A DNA stretch of 64,000 nucleotides from Panicum virgatum (taxonomy: Eukaryota; Streptophyta; Magnoliopsida; Poales; Poaceae): contig NC_053149.1 of assembly GCF_016808335.1 (NCBI RefSeq), positions 24,651,238 through 24,715,237 of the forward strand, written 5' to 3'. This document shows positions 53,601-64,000 of this stretch, in pieces. The position numbers were made by a program, and so were the translations under genes. Position 1 is the stretch's first letter; every line of letters starts with the position of its first letter. Below the pieces are notes generated by a model. The model was not told the origin of the DNA. It did no database searches and was given only the letters and a program-made list of their open reading frames with translations.

Positions 53601-54570
53601 CTCAATATGAAGTATATCCCTCGATCTCCAGGGTCGATTGTACCAGGATACATTTTAGGAGGTTCTATTTGCATATCTATCTATGCTAACCTCTTTTTAT
53701 ATTTTGAAGATATGTCAGTATCTGAATTAGCAACATAAATCCGTATATTGAGAGATTGCCTGAATGTTGAGAGATTTATATTGTAATAGTGAACACATCT
53801 TCTCTGTGCACAGTTAGTAGATAATGAAACCCTGAACAGACAATATTTGTCCTTTAATCAGGATTGAGATAAGGAACTAAAGTAATGGATTAGTGTTTGG
53901 GTGTTATCTGTTTTGTTGAAAGTTTTCCCATGCTTATATACTCCACGATCCAAACTTAAATGGGTGTTACATACAAAGATATGAAAATTGGATCCGATTA
54001 GCAGCAATGCTAGGAGGAATTAGTTTATTGGAGGAAACAGATATATCCTATAGACCTTATTACCAGCAATGTTCTTCTGTCTATTTCATGCTTGTCCCTA
54101 TCCTCCTAAACTAATTTTGTTAAACCCGTGGCTGATGATAATTCGGTTAAGCTATCCTAACTAACCATCGTGTATATGGGATGCACGAGGATATATTTGC
54201 TACTCATCAATACTAGAACCCATCAATGTATTTCATGATTCCAGTTCTATCTTCTATTTTTGCACTCATATGGCAGTAACAACATGCTATTTTTGTTCCA
54301 GGATGCTACATGAGTGCTTCAGTTCGAGCTCAATCTGCATACATGATTTGTTTCCAAGAAGTCCTTATGGTCATTGTGCCTGTCTAACCAAAGACGAGTC
54401 AAGGTACATACCATGCTTCTTAATCAACCATTTTATTGGTGTACACATATGCTTGGAAAAAATCTGTCGTATAGTATTATTTTATTCTAAGTTGGGTTAA
54501 GAATATTTTACTCAAATATATGTCTGGTGTGAGTTTATGCTAATTGATTAAAGGAATTTTGCTAGCTGAT
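50675..54570. other. Long stretch without a recognisable gene
   Basis: AT-rich sequence with only short frames on both strands. 51180..51560 has a Pro/Ser-coding composition (ACCCACTCTCCTCACATCCC) but no domain. 51530..51660 contains CAGGGGCGAAGCTAGAG and GGTGCCCAGGCACCCC, words seen in scattered grass repeats. It could hold a non-coding transcript; I see nothing to prove it. Confidence 0.5.
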
Positions 54571-54590
54571 AATATATATGTGGTCCTGCT

Positions 54591-54702
<112 letters not shown>

Positions 54703-54708
54703 GTCCTG

Positions 54709-56220
54709 TTTTGTCCAATGTCCACTGCTTTACTGTTGTGGTCAGGCTCTCTAATTCAAATATGAAGCTATCTTCAGTTATGTTGAATAGTTTACATTTT
54801 GAGCCTTCAAGGTATAAGGTTTCTCTGCATAAGCTTCTATTGGTTTTACAGTGAATTTTGTTCCACACAGGATTACCTATAATAAAGTTTCTATTTGTTT
54901 CTTGGCAGGTTTTTTTTGAACCGGGTTTCTTGGCAGGTTTCATACAGTTTATTGGCTAGAGTAATCTCCTGTGACCCATTCGGTTACCAACTCTCTCAAA
55001 CGTGTGGTGGTCATCGTGTCATCTGTTCTCTTCTTCAGAACTCCACTTTTACCTTGCCTTAGGCATGTCACACGTAAACTGATGCTATGCTTCATGCATG
55101 TATCAATAACCCATCATCTAATTTATCTGTATCTGAATTGCATTGTTGTTCCTGCTTGCAGGAACTGGTATTGCTCTTGCTGGAGTTTGATCCGAGCTGC
55201 TTTTTCCCTCAAGCTGTTTGATCCAATCTGATTGTTAGCCTTAAGCCCCATATTAATTTACACGATTTGAGGAGGGGCGCTGTGTTCACCTTCTGCTCTT
55301 TATCCTTGAAAATTTATGTGGAACATGAGTGAAATAAAATTAACATTAGATCAAGCTGTCTACATTAGACTAACTTCAAACTTTGAAAATGCTCCTATCT
55401 TGAATTTTTCAGACCTTCCCTGTACATGCAATCCTATCTTCTTTCCATGCTCTATTTCTGGTTATGCAAATATCTTCGCTTTTGTTTGATGTACGATTAT
55501 CAAGGATGCTGATTAAAATGGTAGCTTAGCTTCTTGGTTTTGTACAGTTTAGGAAACAATTGTTTTGCTGGTAATAACCAGCATAGATTGCTGTCGTTCC
55601 ACTGAACATACATAACACATGAAAAAAACTTGGAACAAAAATTATGCTGTATTTTCAGTTCACTCAGTGTAGTTTACTCATGTCGACTTTCCTTATACTG
55701 TTGGTTTCTTTGTAAGTTCCAAGATAGTTGCCAAAACAACTTAAATTAAATGGCCTGAGCCCCTGTATGGCAGAGCTCATTTGAGCTGTCGAGGTTAATT
55801 GGATATCTTACTTGATAATATGGTTTCAAGTTACAATTGTGTCTCTTAATGATAGCTGGTGGAGGATTCCGGGTCACGTCAATGCTAGAGAGTACCGTTG
55901 CTTCAAGCTATAAATTTGAGAAGGTCAACTCAATGTGTTCTTTCGTTCTGGTCGGCAATAAAACTTTGTTATTTATTAATGAGATTTTTTATTAGTTGTT
56001 CGATGCAATTAAATAATTTGACTTTAAACACGTGCCTGGCACTTGCATCTCTACTTAATCTTGAACCAGATGATTGTTTCTTCCCAACTTTTGCATCGGG
56101 CTTCCGTGAAACCAGAGCTCAGCGTGGATATTTTAATTCCTACATTTTGTGAAGGAGAACTTTCCTTTCCTATGGAACTGGGAGGCTCATTCCTCCATTC
56201 CAAATAGCAAATCTCCAAAC
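54709..56220. other. Stretch without a recognisable gene
   Basis: Only short frames without domains. 56160..56280 is the CCTATGTTCCAAACGGGCC terminal region of the possible PIF/Harbinger-like element. Confidence 0.5.
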
Positions 56221-56417
56221 CTTTCCTCTGGAATTGATTCCTGCATTTTTCTTATAGTTTTCCTATGTTCCAAACGGGCCTAAGGCAGAAAGATCATTTT
56301 TTTTGGAACGAGTCTTTCATGTATACTATCTATATTGTATACCTTTTTTTTGAACGAGTTGTTTCATCTATCCAAACCCCTATTCACGCTAGGATTCGCG
56401 CCCCACAGTGCTCCTAG

Positions 56418-57490
56418 TGTTGGAGTAATGGGCTTGGCCCATTACTTCTAAAGCATTAAAAGAATTTAAAGCCTACTATTAATGCTAGGGAATCAATGCT
56501 TAATTCCGTACCGGGAATTGAGGAGGATCTCAACCGACTTAAAAGGTGGACTTCATGTACACCACTTGTGAAGCCGGTAAGAGAAGGACGGTGAACCACA
56601 CGCGCGCGCGCTCGCTCGCCTCGCCGTGGCCGAGGCGCGGCCGGCCGGGCGGTGCGCGTGCGCGGCCGGACGTGCAGGTGCCGGTGCGGTGCGACGGGAT
56701 GTGCTGAGATGAGAAGGATGTTTTGCAGTAAAGAGTATTAAAACAGAGGGTTAATGTCATCACTAATGACCGGACATTGAAGGCTCTTTACGACGTCCAG
56801 GTTCGTTGAACATGAGGCACATTAACTGCCGCTCATCAAAGCCATTCATGATGTCCAGATTCGTTGAACCTGAGGCATATATAAACCAGCACCCTCTCCT
56901 CTCATCCTCACTCATCTCAAGCACTCATCCAGGTACTCCTCTTCAGGAGACCTCTCCCTTCTCCCTCAGCTGCTTTCTGTCTTCCCCACCGCTAGCACTG
57001 TGCGCACAGGTCTAGCGAGAGCAGGGCCTCCGGAACCTCTGCTCGCTGAAGGTCCTGCACGGGACGCGGGCAATTAGGTTTTTGGGAAGCGTCTTGACGC
57101 GACTGCTCGCTCCCTGAACGACTCCTTCGTCTACTTCCCGGCGTAACCGCTCGTGCGAACGACTACTTCGTCTACATCCCGGCGTAACCGTTCGTGGGAC
57201 TGCACTGCGAACATCTTCCTGCATCGACATAGTTCGGCTACTTCGAGCAAGACCAGTCGAATAGCATGTCTATTCCAGCTGGTAACGGCGCAACCGGTGC
57301 CTCCAGCACTGGTCCCGCCTTGGGGTACTTACTAAACCTACTCTGGTTTAATTCTTTGTTTATGCTTATTAGTGAGAATAACATGAACACATACACATAT
57401 TTTGTACACACATTATCACTCATCTATATCATGAAATTGATATTAATATTTGGAATTAAAATATACCGAAAATTGCCTAGATATCTAACA
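56418..57490 (+). repeat. 5' LTR of element E
   Basis: About 1073 bp, TGTTGGAGTAATGG to GATATCTAACA. A TATA-like CATATATAAACC lies at about 56876..56886. A 36-bp direct duplication (CTACTTCCCGGCGTAACCG type) lies at about 57130..57200. The right end is inferred from the CA terminus and could be off, because the 3' LTR is truncated before this point. Confidence 0.75.
57266..57324 (+). CDS. Putative first gag exon of element E, inside the LTR
   Basis: ATG at 57266 opens 19 codons plus two bases (MSIPAGNGATGASSTGPAL-G) up to a GT donor (TTGGG|GTACTTAC). Joined to the acceptor at 57530..57531 (CGGTATCTAG|CT), the split codon is GGC and the frame runs into FAASIKPPPFDGSNY, a normal Copia gag start. 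The predicted intron (57325..57531) is 207 bp and spans the LTR end. It is also open in the same frame, so unspliced RNA would encode gag with 69 extra residues. Splicing is inferred. Confidence 0.55.
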
Positions 57491-59671
57491 ATCCAAAAAC
57501 CTAATTGCGTTAATAGGCTTTCGGTATCTAGCTTTGCTGCATCAATCAAACCACCACCTTTTGATGGTTCAAATTACAAACATTGGCAAGAGCGGCTTAT
57601 ACTGTGGTTAACATTATCGAGAGTGATCCATGTGAAAGAGGGTAAGCCTGAACAATTCTATCCAGAGGAAGGGAGTGCGTTCGATGAGGCTGATATTCTC
57701 TTTCGAGGCTTGATCATTAGTGTTCTCGGTGATAACCTGGTGGATTCTTATATCCGGCTGCCAACTGGCAAAGCATTGTGGGATGCTCTTGAGGCTCAAT
57801 ATGGAGTATCTGACGCCGGGAGTGAGTTGTATATCATGGAGCAGTTCCTTGAGTACAGGATGGTCGAAGACCGTTCTGTAGTGGAACAGGCTCATGAAAT
57901 ACATACTCTGGCAAAAGATCTCAAAAATTGCAGCAAAGAGTCCCCATGTGTGTTACCCAATAAGTTTGTGGCCGGAGGTATAATCTCTAAGCTGCCACCT
58001 TCTTGGAGGGACTTTGCTACTTCTCTAAAACACAAGAGACATGAGTTCACAATAGATGGACTCATAGGGACTCTTGATGTTGAGGAGAAGGCAAGAGCAA
58101 AGGACATACGTGGGAAAGGAGTTGTTGGTGCTTCAAGTGCCAATCTTGTTCAGAAGAACAACTCCCACAAGAACAAGAAAAAGCCACCGCAGAACCAACC
58201 AAAGACTAAGAAGACAACCACTTTTAAGAAGAAGAAGAAGACGGGAGTTTGCTATGTGTGCGCTAGTACGGATCACTTTGCTGCAAAGTGTCCGAACCGC
58301 AAAGGCAACGACTCCGCCAACATGGTTATTAGCGAGCCTGGAGGAACTTCGGGGTACGGTAATTTATTACCTACTGTTCTTTCAGTCTTTGGTTCACCCG
58401 AGTGGTGGGTTGACACTGGTGCTAATATTCATGTTTGTGTTGATGCTTCTTTGTTCTCTTCTTACCAGACCGGCGGGACTTCCTCCTTGCTGATGGGGAA
58501 CGGATCACATGCGCGTGTTCTTGGTGTTGGTACGGTAAATCTGAAGTTTACTTCAGGGAAGACCGTGCAGCATGTCCCCACCATCAAGAAGAATTTAGTC
58601 AGCGGCTCTCTACTGTGTAGAGATGGTTTCAAATTAGTCTTTGAGTCCAATAAATGTATCTTGTCTAAGTTTGGTACTTTTGTTGGAAAAGGTTATGAAA
58701 GCGGAGGCTTGTTCCGTCTTTCTTTGTCAGATGTTTGTAATAAAATTGCATACAATGTTATTAACGTTGATGAAACAAATGTTTGGCATTCGAGGCTTTG
58801 TCACGTTAATTTTGGTTGTATGATGCGCTTAGCTAATTTGAACTTAATTCCAAAGTTCACTTTTGTCAAAAATTCTAAGTGTCATGTATGTGTTGAATCA
58901 AAACAAACTCGTAAGCCTCATAAGACCGCGGAGGCAAGGAGCTTGGCACCCTTAGAATTAATTCATTCCGATTTGTGCGAAATGAATGGAGTGTTGACAA
59001 AAGGTGGTAAAAAATATTTCATGACTTTGATTGATGATAGTACTAGATTTTGTTACATCTATTTGTTGAAGTCAAAAGATGAAGCTTTACACTACTTTAA
59101 AATCTATAAAGCTGAAGTAGAAAACCAACTTGAGAGAAAGATCAAAAGAGTTAGGTCAGATCGTGGTGGCGAGTATTTCTCAAATTTATTTACTTTATTC
59201 TGCGAGGAACATGGTATTATTCATGAAAGGACGCCTCCCTATTCACCTCAGTCAAATGGGGTTGCCGAAAGAAAGAACCGCACTCTAACGGATTTGGTTA
59301 ACGCCATGTTAGATACAGTGGGACTTTCCAAGGAATGGTGGGGTGAGGCTATATTGACTGCATGTCATGTCCTAAACCGTGTTCCTACAAAGAATAAAGA
59401 GATAACTCCATTCGAGGAATGGGAGAAGAAAATGCCAACACTGTCATACTTACGTACATGGGGTTGTTTGGCAAAAGTGAGTGTGCCAATAACCAAGAAA
59501 CGTAAGCTTGGACCTAAAACTGTGGATTGTATCTTTCTAGGTTATGTTATTCACAGCGTTGGATATAGATTTTTAATAGTGAAATCTGGAGTACCTGACA
59601 TACATGTTGGTACTATAATGGAGTCCAGAGATGCTACATTTTTTGAAAACATTTTTTCCCATGAGAGATGA
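57266..59671 (+). CDS. Copia gag-protease-integrase polyprotein (element E)
   Basis: An 801-codon frame without a stop. Gag: PPPFDGSNYKHWQERLILWL (Copia N-terminus), then a Lys-rich stretch and the knuckle CYVCASTDHFAAKC (58251..58292, Gly replaced). Protease: WWVDTGANIHVC with intact DTG. Integrase: WHSRLCHVNFGCM with the downstream Cys pair (HVCVESKQTRKP), then IHSDLCEMNG, LIDDSTRFCYIY and NGVAERKNRTLTDLVNAML, so all three catalytic acids are in place. It ends at 59671 by a frame shift in a T run (ATTTTTTCCC near 59650); one T fewer would continue into reverse transcriptase. The first 20 codons lie in the LTR, and the next 69 may be intron. Confidence 0.92.
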   Translation: MSIPAGNGATGASSTGPALGYLLNLLWFNSLFMLISENNMNTYTYFVHTLSLIYIMKLILIFGIKIYRKLPRYLTIQKPNCVNRLSVSSFAASIKPPPFDGSNYKHWQERLILWLTLSRVIHVKEGKPEQFYPEEGSAFDEADILFRGLIISVLGDNLVDSYIRLPTGKALWDALEAQYGVSDAGSELYIMEQFLEYRMVEDRSVVEQAHEIHTLAKDLKNCSKESPCVLPNKFVAGGIISKLPPSWRDFATSLKHKRHEFTIDGLIGTLDVEEKARAKDIRGKGVVGASSANLVQKNNSHKNKKKPPQNQPKTKKTTTFKKKKKTGVCYVCASTDHFAAKCPNRKGNDSANMVISEPGGTSGYGNLLPTVLSVFGSPEWWVDTGANIHVCVDASLFSSYQTGGTSSLLMGNGSHARVLGVGTVNLKFTSGKTVQHVPTIKKNLVSGSLLCRDGFKLVFESNKCILSKFGTFVGKGYESGGLFRLSLSDVCNKIAYNVINVDETNVWHSRLCHVNFGCMMRLANLNLIPKFTFVKNSKCHVCVESKQTRKPHKTAEARSLAPLELIHSDLCEMNGVLTKGGKKYFMTLIDDSTRFCYIYLLKSKDEALHYFKIYKAEVENQLERKIKRVRSDRGGEYFSNLFTLFCEEHGIIHERTPPYSPQSNGVAERKNRTLTDLVNAMLDTVGLSKEWWGEAILTACHVLNRVPTKNKEITPFEEWEKKMPTLSYLRTWGCLAKVSVPITKKRKLGPKTVDCIFLGYVIHSVGYRFLIVKSGVPDIHVGTIMESRDATFFENIFSHER

Positions 59672-61397
59672 AACAAGTTCATCTAGGCAAGAGTTCATCG
59701 AGGATGATGGCTCTGCTGAGCCGATAGAACACAATGAACATACACTTGTAGAAAATCCTGAGGAGGATAACAATGATGCTCCGAGAAAGAGCAAGAGACA
59801 AAGGACTGTAAAGTCTTTTGGTGATGATTTCATTGTATACCTCATAGATGATACACCCAGAATCATTGAAGAGGCATATTCATCTCCTGATGCTGACTAT
59901 TGGAAGGAAGCAGTAAGGAGTGAGATGGATTCTATTATGTCTAATGGAACCTGGGAGGTCGTTGAACGTCCTTATGGATGTAAACCGATTGGATGCAAGT
60001 GGGTGTTCAAGAAAAAGCTTAGGCCAGATGGTACTATTGAATAGTACAAGGCTAGGCTTGTGGCCAAGGGTTATACCCAAAAAGAAGGAGAAGATTTCTT
60101 TGACACTTATTCACCAGTTGCCCGATTGACCACAATTCGAGTGTTACTTTCCCTGGCAGCCTCTTATGGTCTTCTCGTTCATCAGATGGACGTTAAGACG
60201 GCTTTCCTCAATGAAGAGTTAGAAGAGGAGATCTATATGGATCAGCCGGATGGGTTTGTATCAAAGGGTCAAGAAGGAATGGTTTGTAAGTTGTTAAAAT
60301 CTTTATATGGTCTCAAGCAAGCGCCTAAGCAGTGGCATGAAAAGTTTGATAGAACTTTGACCTCTGCCGGCTTTGTTGTGAACGAAGCTGACAGATGTGT
60401 GTACTATCGCTATGGTGGGGCTGAAGGAGTGATTTTGTGCTTGTATGTGGATGACATACTGATCTTTGGCACTAGCCTTAATGTGATTAAGGAAGTCAAA
60501 GAGTTTTTATCTCAAAATTTTGAGATGAAGGATCTGGGAGAAGCTGATGTTATCCTTAATATAAAACTGGTAAAAGAGATCAATGGTGGGGTGATTCTTA
60601 CACAGTCTCACTATGTGGAGAAGGTGTTAAGTCGCTTTGGTTATAGCGACTATAAACCTGTCTCAACACCATATGATGCCAGTTTAATTCTTAGAAAGAA
60701 CAAAAGGATAATGCGAGATCAGCTGAGATATTCTCAGATCATTGGTTCATTAATGTATTTAGCGAGCGCTACAAGACCTGACATCTCGTTTGCTGTAAGC
60801 AAACTGAGCCGGTTTGTTTCAAACCCGTGAGATGATCATTGGAAGGCTCTTAAAAGAGTAATGCGCTATCTGAAGGGGACAATGAACTATGGAATTCACT
60901 ACACCGGGTACCCAAGGGTACTAGAAGGGTATAGTGATTCAAATTGGATTTCTGATGCTGATGAGATAAAGGCCACAAGTGGATATGTGTTTACACTTGG
61001 TGGTGGAGCTATTTCCTGGAAGTCTTGCAAGCAGACCATCTTAACGAGGTCAACTATGGAAGCAGAACTCACAGCATTAGATACCGCCACTGTTGAGGCT
61101 GAGTGGCTTCGTGAGCTCCTTATGGACTTGCCAATAGTTGAAAAACCGTTACCGGCAATCCTAATGAACTGTGACAATCAAACGGTAATTGTCAAGGTGA
61201 ATAGTTCAAAGGATAACATGAAGTCATCTAGACATGTGAAAAGGCGGTTGAAATCTGTCAGAAAATTGAGAAACTCCGGAGTTATAGCCCTGGACTATGT
61301 TCAGACGGCTAAAAATCTGGCAGATCAGTTAACAAAGGGTCTTTCACGAAATGTGATAGACAATGCATCTATGGAATTGGGCTTGAGACCCACGTGA
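59631..61397 (+). pseudogene. Copia reverse transcriptase and RNase H (element E)
   Basis: Three open blocks in one frame: 59631..60044, to 60830, and to 61397. They are separated by a TAG (60042..60044, in KLRPDGTIE-stop-YKARL) and a TGA (60828..60830, after SRFVSNP). RT: IGCKWVFKKKLRPDG, HQMDVKTAFLNEEL, LYGLKQAPKQWHEKFD, and catalytic LYVDDILIF. RNase [57 protein letters not shown] and [14 protein letters not shown]. All catalytic residues I know for these domains appear intact. It would copy element RNA into DNA in the cytoplasmic particle. The TGA could come from CGA or GGA. Confidence 0.92.
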
Positions 61398-61962
61398 GTC
61401 ATTCTATAGTGGAAACCTGTCCTATGTGATCGGAGATCTCGTGAATTAGGATGGTGAAACAAACTAAAGTCTGACTGTGAGAAGAGAACCTTTGTGAAAA
61501 GGGCTCATTCCGTGTATAAGGTGCATTTCTCTTCTAATTTGTATGGCAGGTTGGTCTATACCTTAATGTGTGCCAGGTGGTTTCTTTTAAACAAATGAGT
61601 TGTTTTCTTGAAACAAAGATGTTGTCCTACAGAACATCTGAAAGGAACACACCTATATGAGTTTGACCACTGGTCATGGTCTATGAGAATTGGGTATTCT
61701 CTAGAAACTCATGAAGGGCCTGGAGTATGACTTATAAGCTCCAAACCGCGGGGATGATTTTGCAGCCTAGTACCAGTGTAGGGCTCTGGTCAAACTTGTT
61801 TGCACAAAACTGGCAATTCAAGGCATAGTCCATTGCACAGTTGTGAATAAGTGTAGCCTTTGTCCTAGATGGAAGTTCAACTTAACAGTCTCTGTCGAAT
61901 ACTGGTATATCAATGAGGGAATGAGGGTATTTCTAGTGTGGCTTGAATTTCTTGGTGGGGAT
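61398..61962 (+). other. Element E 3' untranslated interior
   Basis: From the polyprotein stop to the 3' LTR. No gene is seen. It ends with CTTGGTGGGGA, the polypurine tract. Confidence 0.7.
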
Positions 61963-62752
61963 TGTTGGAGTAATGGGCTTGGCCCATTACTTCTAAAGCA
62001 TTAAAAGAATTTAAAGCCCACTATTAATGCTAGGGAATCAATGCTTAATTCCGTACCGAGAATTGAGGAGGATCTCAACCGACTTAAAAGGTGGACTTCG
62101 TGTACACCACTTGTGAAGCCGGTAAGAGGAGGACGGTGAACCACACGCGCGCGCGCGCTCGCTCGCCTCGCCGGGCCGGGCCGGGCCGGGCCGTGGCCGT
62201 GGCTGAGGCGCGGCGCGGCGCGGCCGGCCGGCCGGGCGGTGCGCGTGCGCATGCGTGTGCGTGGCCGGACGTGACGTGTAGGTGCCGGTGCGGTGCGACG
62301 TGATGTGCTGAGATGAGAAGGATGTTTTGCAGTAAAGAGTATTAAAACAGAGGGTTAATGTCGTCACTAATGACCGGACATTGAAGGCTCTTTACGACGT
62401 CCAGGTTCGTTGAACATGAGGCACATTAACTGCCGCTCATCAAAGCCATTCATGATGTCCAGGTTCGTTGAACCTGAGGCATATCGTGCCTATATAAACC
62501 AGCACCCTCTCCTCTCATCCTCACTCATCTCAAGCACTCATCCAGGTACTCCTCTTCAGGAGACCTCTCCCTTCTCCCTCAGCTGCTTTCTGTCTTCCCC
62601 ACCGCTAGCACTGCGCGCACAGGTCTAGCGAGAGCAGGGCCTCTGGAACCTCTGCTCGCTGAAGGTCCTGCACGGGACGCGGGCAATTAGGTTTTTGGGA
62701 AGCGTCTTGACGCGACTGCTCGCTCCCTGAACGACTCCTTCGTCTACTTCCC
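61963..62752 (+). repeat. 3' LTR of element E, truncated
   Basis: 790 bp, nearly the same as the 5' LTR to GTCTACTTCCC, where element F sequence begins. Differences include an expanded GC/GGCC repeat near 62140..62230 and an extra CGTGCCTAT beside the TATA box (62485..62500). Confidence 0.9.
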
Positions 62753-64000
62753 TTTTGCAGAAAACCACCTGCACGTCACTTTCGCAAAAACACGCAAGAG
62801 AGTTTCTGCAAGGAAATCGGATGATACTAGCCTCAGCAGTGGGGTCGTGAAGGGCTTCTATGATTGTTACCTTTATAGAACATGGTATGGTCGTGGAAGG
62901 AGAATGAATCCGAATTGCTTCGGAAGATCGTTTTACTTCCATTAACCACTCCTTTGGTGGTTTCTTTCTGGGGAGAGCCTCCTCACGGAGATTGGAAGGA
63001 TGAGGTGGAGAAGGTGTCGTAGCCCTCTTGTGCCAAGAGTAGTTCGAGTCCCAAAATCATTGAATTAGATAGGGAATTCTGAAGGACGGAGTATCACTTC
63101 TTCCTTTGGTGCTTGTGGTTCGGGTGGGGGCTTAACAAACAAATATATGGATGGAGAAGGTATGAGGTTGGATTCGACTGATGAAGACTCCTCAACGCAT
63201 GACATGGCTTTCTCATGGAGGGGTTTGGATACTGCTGTGGAGGAAGTGTGTTTTTCTAGGATGTGATCCATGATTTTCTTTGCCTCCAGCAGAGTTTTAA
63301 AAGCAAAAGAACCTCCGGCAGCGATGTTAAGGTCGAGAGCAGTGGTCATGTCTAAACCCGCACAAAAGATGTGCAAAGACACATCATCTAGCAAAGGCAT
63401 GCTTGGGATAATTGATAAAAGGTGGGAAAATCTAGCCCAAGCTGCTCTAGGGACTCCTTCTCAAATTGCTCAAATGCAAGAATGTCATTCCAGGGAGAAG
63501 GTGTAGGGGATAAAGGAGAGAACGAGTGATAGAAGTCATCTCGGAGCTTTCACCAATCACCATTCACATTTCCCACATTGTGGGTGTACCGTTGCTCCGC
63601 CCTCTCTATGAGAGAAAGGAAACAACTTCCACCTCAAGGTTTTCTGTGTTATGCCTGGGATAACCAGACATGAACACAGTTCCTCGAACTCTTGCAGATG
63701 ATCGTCGGGATCTTCATTTTCGGTTCCGGAGAAGGGTTGTCCCGAACCAAGGCAATGTGACAAGGGTGAAGTTCAAAGCAAGAAGCTATGACATGCTTAG
63801 AAGAGGGTTGTGGCTCTAAGAATTCACCCTAAGTGGTTGAAAGGTATGGACAAGGATAACCTTTCATAGGTAGCGAGTGTGAAGGGAGAAGTGAAGAAAA
63901 TAAATGATTCGATGATTAACTGGGTAGCGAGGATGAAGGTAGAGGTAAAGAAAAACAAAACAGTTTTTTTTTTTCAAAAGATACGATGATTAACTAGGAT
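62753..64000 (-). mobile_element. Gypsy element F, gag end only
   Basis: Minus-strand Gypsy gag sequence abutting the truncated LTR of E and running off the right edge. No LTR of F is visible. A 55- to 75-bp imperfect direct duplication containing GGTAGCGAG and GATGATTAACT lies at about 63868..64000, in the likely leader. Confidence 0.7.
63065..63763 (-). pseudogene. Gypsy gag, broken frames (element F)
   Basis: Minus strand from 63763: GQPFSGTENEDPDDHLQEFE, CSCLVIPGITQKTLRWKLFP. After a frame change, YTHNVGNVNGDW, a stop, then DFYHSFSPLSP and FEQFEKES. From 63400 it reads MPLLDDVSLHIFCAGLDMTT, LNIAAGGSFAFKTLLEAKKI and a Ser/Glu/Pro-rich linker. This is the retrotransposon gag domain of plant Gypsy elements. 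At least one stop and two frame changes inactivate it. Confidence 0.82.

Larger units (their letters stand above)
56418..62752 (+). mobile_element. Copia LTR retrotransposon E, nearly coding-complete
   Basis: 5' LTR from 56418 and 3' LTR from 61963, both starting TGTTGGAGTAATGGGCTTGG. The 3' LTR is cut at 62752 against element F. Between them a plus-strand gag-pol runs in the Copia order with only three visible lesions. A purine tract CTTGGTGGGGA precedes the 3' LTR. No canonical initiator-Met-tRNA primer site is seen after the 5' LTR end (57490). Confidence 0.92.

Overview
This is a nuclear plant window, almost certainly from a grass. It holds one intact host gene, a 25-exon ISWI-type chromatin-remodelling ATPase on the minus strand (42198..49690). 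Nearly everything else is nested transposable elements. The grass assignment rests on the LTR families (Copia and Gypsy types familiar from grasses), the grass-style MITEs, the GC-rich first exon of the host gene and the close fit of its spliced protein to the rice-type ISWI protein. I cannot name the species.

Layout. 1..7985: a minus-strand Copia element (A) with decayed gag and a 5' LTR of about 1.7 kb, split by a solo Gypsy LTR (3605..7057, TSD CATCA). 7986..9948: a mosaic of host-gene fragments (an MCTP/FTIP C2 piece, a CDPK EF-hand piece and short minus-strand exon-like remnants) with two MITEs. 9949..23932: a plus-strand Copia element (B) whose gag appears to start inside the 5' LTR and to be spliced. 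B is interrupted by a rearranged minus-strand Gypsy element (15785..21226) and, in its 3' LTR, by a 5'-truncated LINE with a 17-bp TSD. 23933..about 37440: a long LTR (C) split by a complete non-autonomous Gypsy element D (27022..36533, TSD CCGTG). D carries a plus-strand gag, a 120-bp tandem array and an antisense multi-exon gene with a 'putative gypsy type transposon' domain. 37440..40084: retroelement-derived sequence with a gag-like coiled-coil ORF broken only by TAG codons. 40085..41390: a hAT transposase fragment split by a non-autonomous hAT-like element.

42198..49690: the ISWI gene, with TATA-like and telo-box motifs upstream. 49939..56280: MITE-like sequence, then about 6 kb bounded by PIF/Harbinger-like termini, holding a Copia LTR/PBS remnant and a CT/AT microsatellite. 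56418..62752: a plus-strand Copia element (E), coding-complete apart from three lesions, again with an LTR-borne first gag exon. Its predicted 207-bp intron is stop-free and a multiple of three. 62753..64000: the gag end of a minus-strand Gypsy element (F).

The genes do not form an operon or pathway; the window is one housekeeping chromatin gene in a field of nested retrotransposons. The best leads are the LTR-encoded spliced gag starts of B and E, the open retained intron of E, and the antisense gene plus satellite-like array of D. All splice calls are read by eye from GT/AG sites and frame continuity. There is no transcript evidence.
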